Positions 63,301 through 64,000 of a DNA stretch of 64,000 nucleotides are shown piece by piece. The translations under genes and the position numbers were made by a program. Origin of the DNA: Pezicula radicicola (taxonomy: Eukaryota > Ascomycota > Leotiomycetes > Helotiales > Dermateaceae); the NCBI GenBank assembly GCA_003008705.1, contig PDUO01000117.1, positions 9,303-73,302 of the forward strand, given 5' to 3'. How positions within the stretch are numbered: the first letter of the stretch is position 1; each line of letters starts with the position of its first letter. Under the pieces are notes generated by a model. That model saw only the letters and a list, made by a program, of their open reading frames with translations, had not been told where the DNA came from and did no database searches.

Positions 63301-64000
63301 GAACATCTGCTTCGTCACTGAAAAATGCGTCCTGGTGAATGACTTGAGGAAGGTCGTAGTCTTTCATAGTAGACACCACGGTTATAAGTGATGGCGGCAG
63401 CGAAAGTAGAACCAAAGAACACTTTGGGGAACCAAATTTCTGTGGCATCTTCTTGATCAGACTTAATATAGACGAGGATGCCGCTAGAGCACTTGATGAA
63501 AGTAGTGAAGTAGGATGAGTGGTTGGATCTACGATCATCTTGGAAGTCGGCAAGGAAGGCTCGAATGGCACATGCTTGCCAGGTAATTTGCTCAGGGTTT
63601 GGTGCGTCGAGCCTTTTTGACTCAACCTCAATATTGTACTTGGCTCAAGAGGATCCTTGACAACAGGAAAGTTTAAGGTTTGTGTACTAGGCCGCTCAGC
63701 TGAAACAAATGCTTCTTGTGAGGACCTTTTGGCCAAATGGCCAGCACGAGCGTGATTAGACCCATTGACTATTGGATGTTTGACGGACTTGCTTCGCTGC
63801 CGTTTCGTGGTCATCTTTATCGACTGGTCGTTGCCGAGCAAAGCATATGAGTTGTCCTGACCATCAATCTGGGCTGCCGCCTGAACGAGGCTTTCCTTCT
63901 GATCATTGACCTTTAAGTCCATGATATCCGAACGTTGCTTTTTGCATGCTATAGTGCTTACAGGCAGCAGAGCATCGAGCGGCCGTTTCTTATCGACTAT
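60338..64000 (-). CDS. REV3: DNA polymerase zeta catalytic subunit REV3 (partial)
   Basis: B-family translesion DNA polymerase. The frame is open to the window edge (1,220 codons plus stop), so the N-terminus lies beyond 64000; the in-frame ATG at 63922 is unlikely to be the true start because the reading continues upstream (DKKRPLDALLP). Visible are the degenerate exonuclease region (MSLEIHINTRNNF, lacking the catalytic DIE, as in Rev3), polymerase motif A (LDFQSLYPSVMIAYNYC), motif B (NVTYGYTSASFSGRMPC) and motif C YGDTDS with both catalytic aspartates. Two C-terminal cysteine clusters follow: CysA (CLVCKEKFEFEGAICPRC) and CysB (CQSCC...CDSKDC), the latter the site of the Fe-S cluster that binds the accessory subunits. 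No intron is needed in this part. Confidence 0.93.
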   Translation of the reverse strand: MVDKKRPLDALLPVSTIACKKQRSDIMDLKVNDQKESLVQAAAQIDGQDNSYALLGNDQSIKMTTKRQRSKSVKHPIVNGSNHARAGHLAKRSSQEAFVSAERPSTQTLNFPVVKDPLEPSTILRLSQKGSTHQTLSKLPGKHVPFEPSLPTSKMIVDPTTHPTSLLSSSALAASSSILSLIKKMPQKFGSPKCSLVLLSLPPSLITVVSTMKDYDLPQVIHQDAFFSDEADVPERAREWAGREFRLESLTVPFLPEFDATGSSEATYGRKPGVVSDKLSEDIAYKYRRESCGLRSWAIAASPPTYQEVQNWSREESQKLAKAMRHAPAKLLVSNTKGNLSQIDGPTQKGKHGFKYTQNKMTTRIKREAQYMSTMSLEIHINTRNNFVPNPEEDEIQCLFWCLQSDEEGLVNNGIAEGTHLGLVVFSEDGLLPQKISRQATVEVFEESSELDLMIRMVEIVRSHDPDILTGYEVHGGSWGYLIERARLKYDYNLCDEFSRMKSQSHGRFGKDNDKWGFNTTSTIRVTGRHMINIWRAMRSELNLLQYTMENVVFHLLHRRVPHFTWADLTRWYTSDKPRDLAKVINHYISRVQLDLEILEQNELISRTSEQARLLGVDFFSVFSRGSQFKVESLMFRIAKPENYMLVSPSRKQVGSQNALECLPLVMEPQSAFYNGPLLVLDFQSLYPSVMIAYNYCYSTFLGRVINWRGTNKMGFSDFQRQQRLLELLKDHINIAPNGIMYTKPEIRKSLLAKMLGEILETRVMVKSGMKIDKDDKSLQRLLNNRQLALKLIANVTYGYTSASFSGRMPCSEIADSIVQTGRETLEKAIALIHSVKRWGAEVVYGDTDSLFVYLKGRTKDQAFDIGNEIAKTVTDMNPRPVKLKFEKVYFPCVLLAKKRYVGFKYEYKDQKEPDFDAKGIETVRRDGTPAEQKIEGKALKILFRTGDLSQVKAYFQDQCEKIMTGSVSVQDFCFAREVKLGTYSDKGPPPPGALISTKRMLEDAQAEPQYGERVPYVVITGAPGARLIDRCVAPEELLLSEHSELDSEYYISKNIIPPLERIFNLLGANVRSWYDEMPKVQRIRRVDANLHLQGQSKELDISKKTLESYMKSSACLVCKEKFEFEGAICPRCLADKPTSLLSLRTRLIAAEKKSMGLQKICQSCCGISPLEEVRCDSKDCPVFYTRTRQNARLKMERAVVEPVMKKLSGTLLRMEDLEW

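Overview
This window is nuclear DNA of a filamentous ascomycete (Pezizomycotina). The evidence is the many short GT-AG introns (mostly 45-70 nt, with CTAAC-type branch sites), the gene families present, a large AT-rich block with the signature of repeat-induced point mutation (RIP), and a mating-type (MAT) locus with its classical neighbours. A leotiomycete-like fungus is plausible, but the class is an inference.

Region 1 (about 1-12,490) is an extremely AT-rich block without open genes. CpA, TpG and CpG are almost absent, while CpT and CpC survive, as expected after heavy RIP. Through the damage I can read two decayed Ty3/gypsy retrotransposons on the minus strand and one decayed non-obvious coding stretch on the plus strand. 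The block ends abruptly near 12,490.

Region 2 (about 12,500-38,000) is a gene-rich segment: RGD1-type F-BAR/RhoGAP (+), Mediator subunit MED12/SRB8 (-), Asterix/WDR83OS-like ER protein (+), eIF1/SUI1 (+), EOS1 (-), mitochondrial MBA1/mL45 (+), a sodium:solute symporter (-), a three-RRM RNA-binding protein (-) and CIA30, a complex I assembly factor (+).

Region 3 (about 38,500-56,100) is the mating-type neighbourhood. APC5 (+), COX13 (-) and APN2 (+) lie on one side and SLA2 (-) on the other, the conserved flanks of MAT in many Pezizomycotina. Between APN2 and SLA2 lie an HMG-box gene (MAT1-2-1, -), an unidentified 364-aa protein gene (+) and an alpha-box gene (MAT1-1-1, +). All three have complete reading frames after splicing. 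Both master regulators are therefore linked in one haploid locus, the arrangement expected of a homothallic (self-fertile) fungus. A 65-bp tandem repeat array lies between APN2 and MAT1-2-1.

Region 4 (about 56,700-64,000) holds an NVJ2/TEX2-type SMP-domain lipid-transfer protein (-) and the 3' part of REV3, the catalytic subunit of DNA polymerase zeta (-), which runs off the window edge.

Gene models were assembled by hand from splice signals and reading phase. Every exon sum is a multiple of three, but no transcript data or database search was available.
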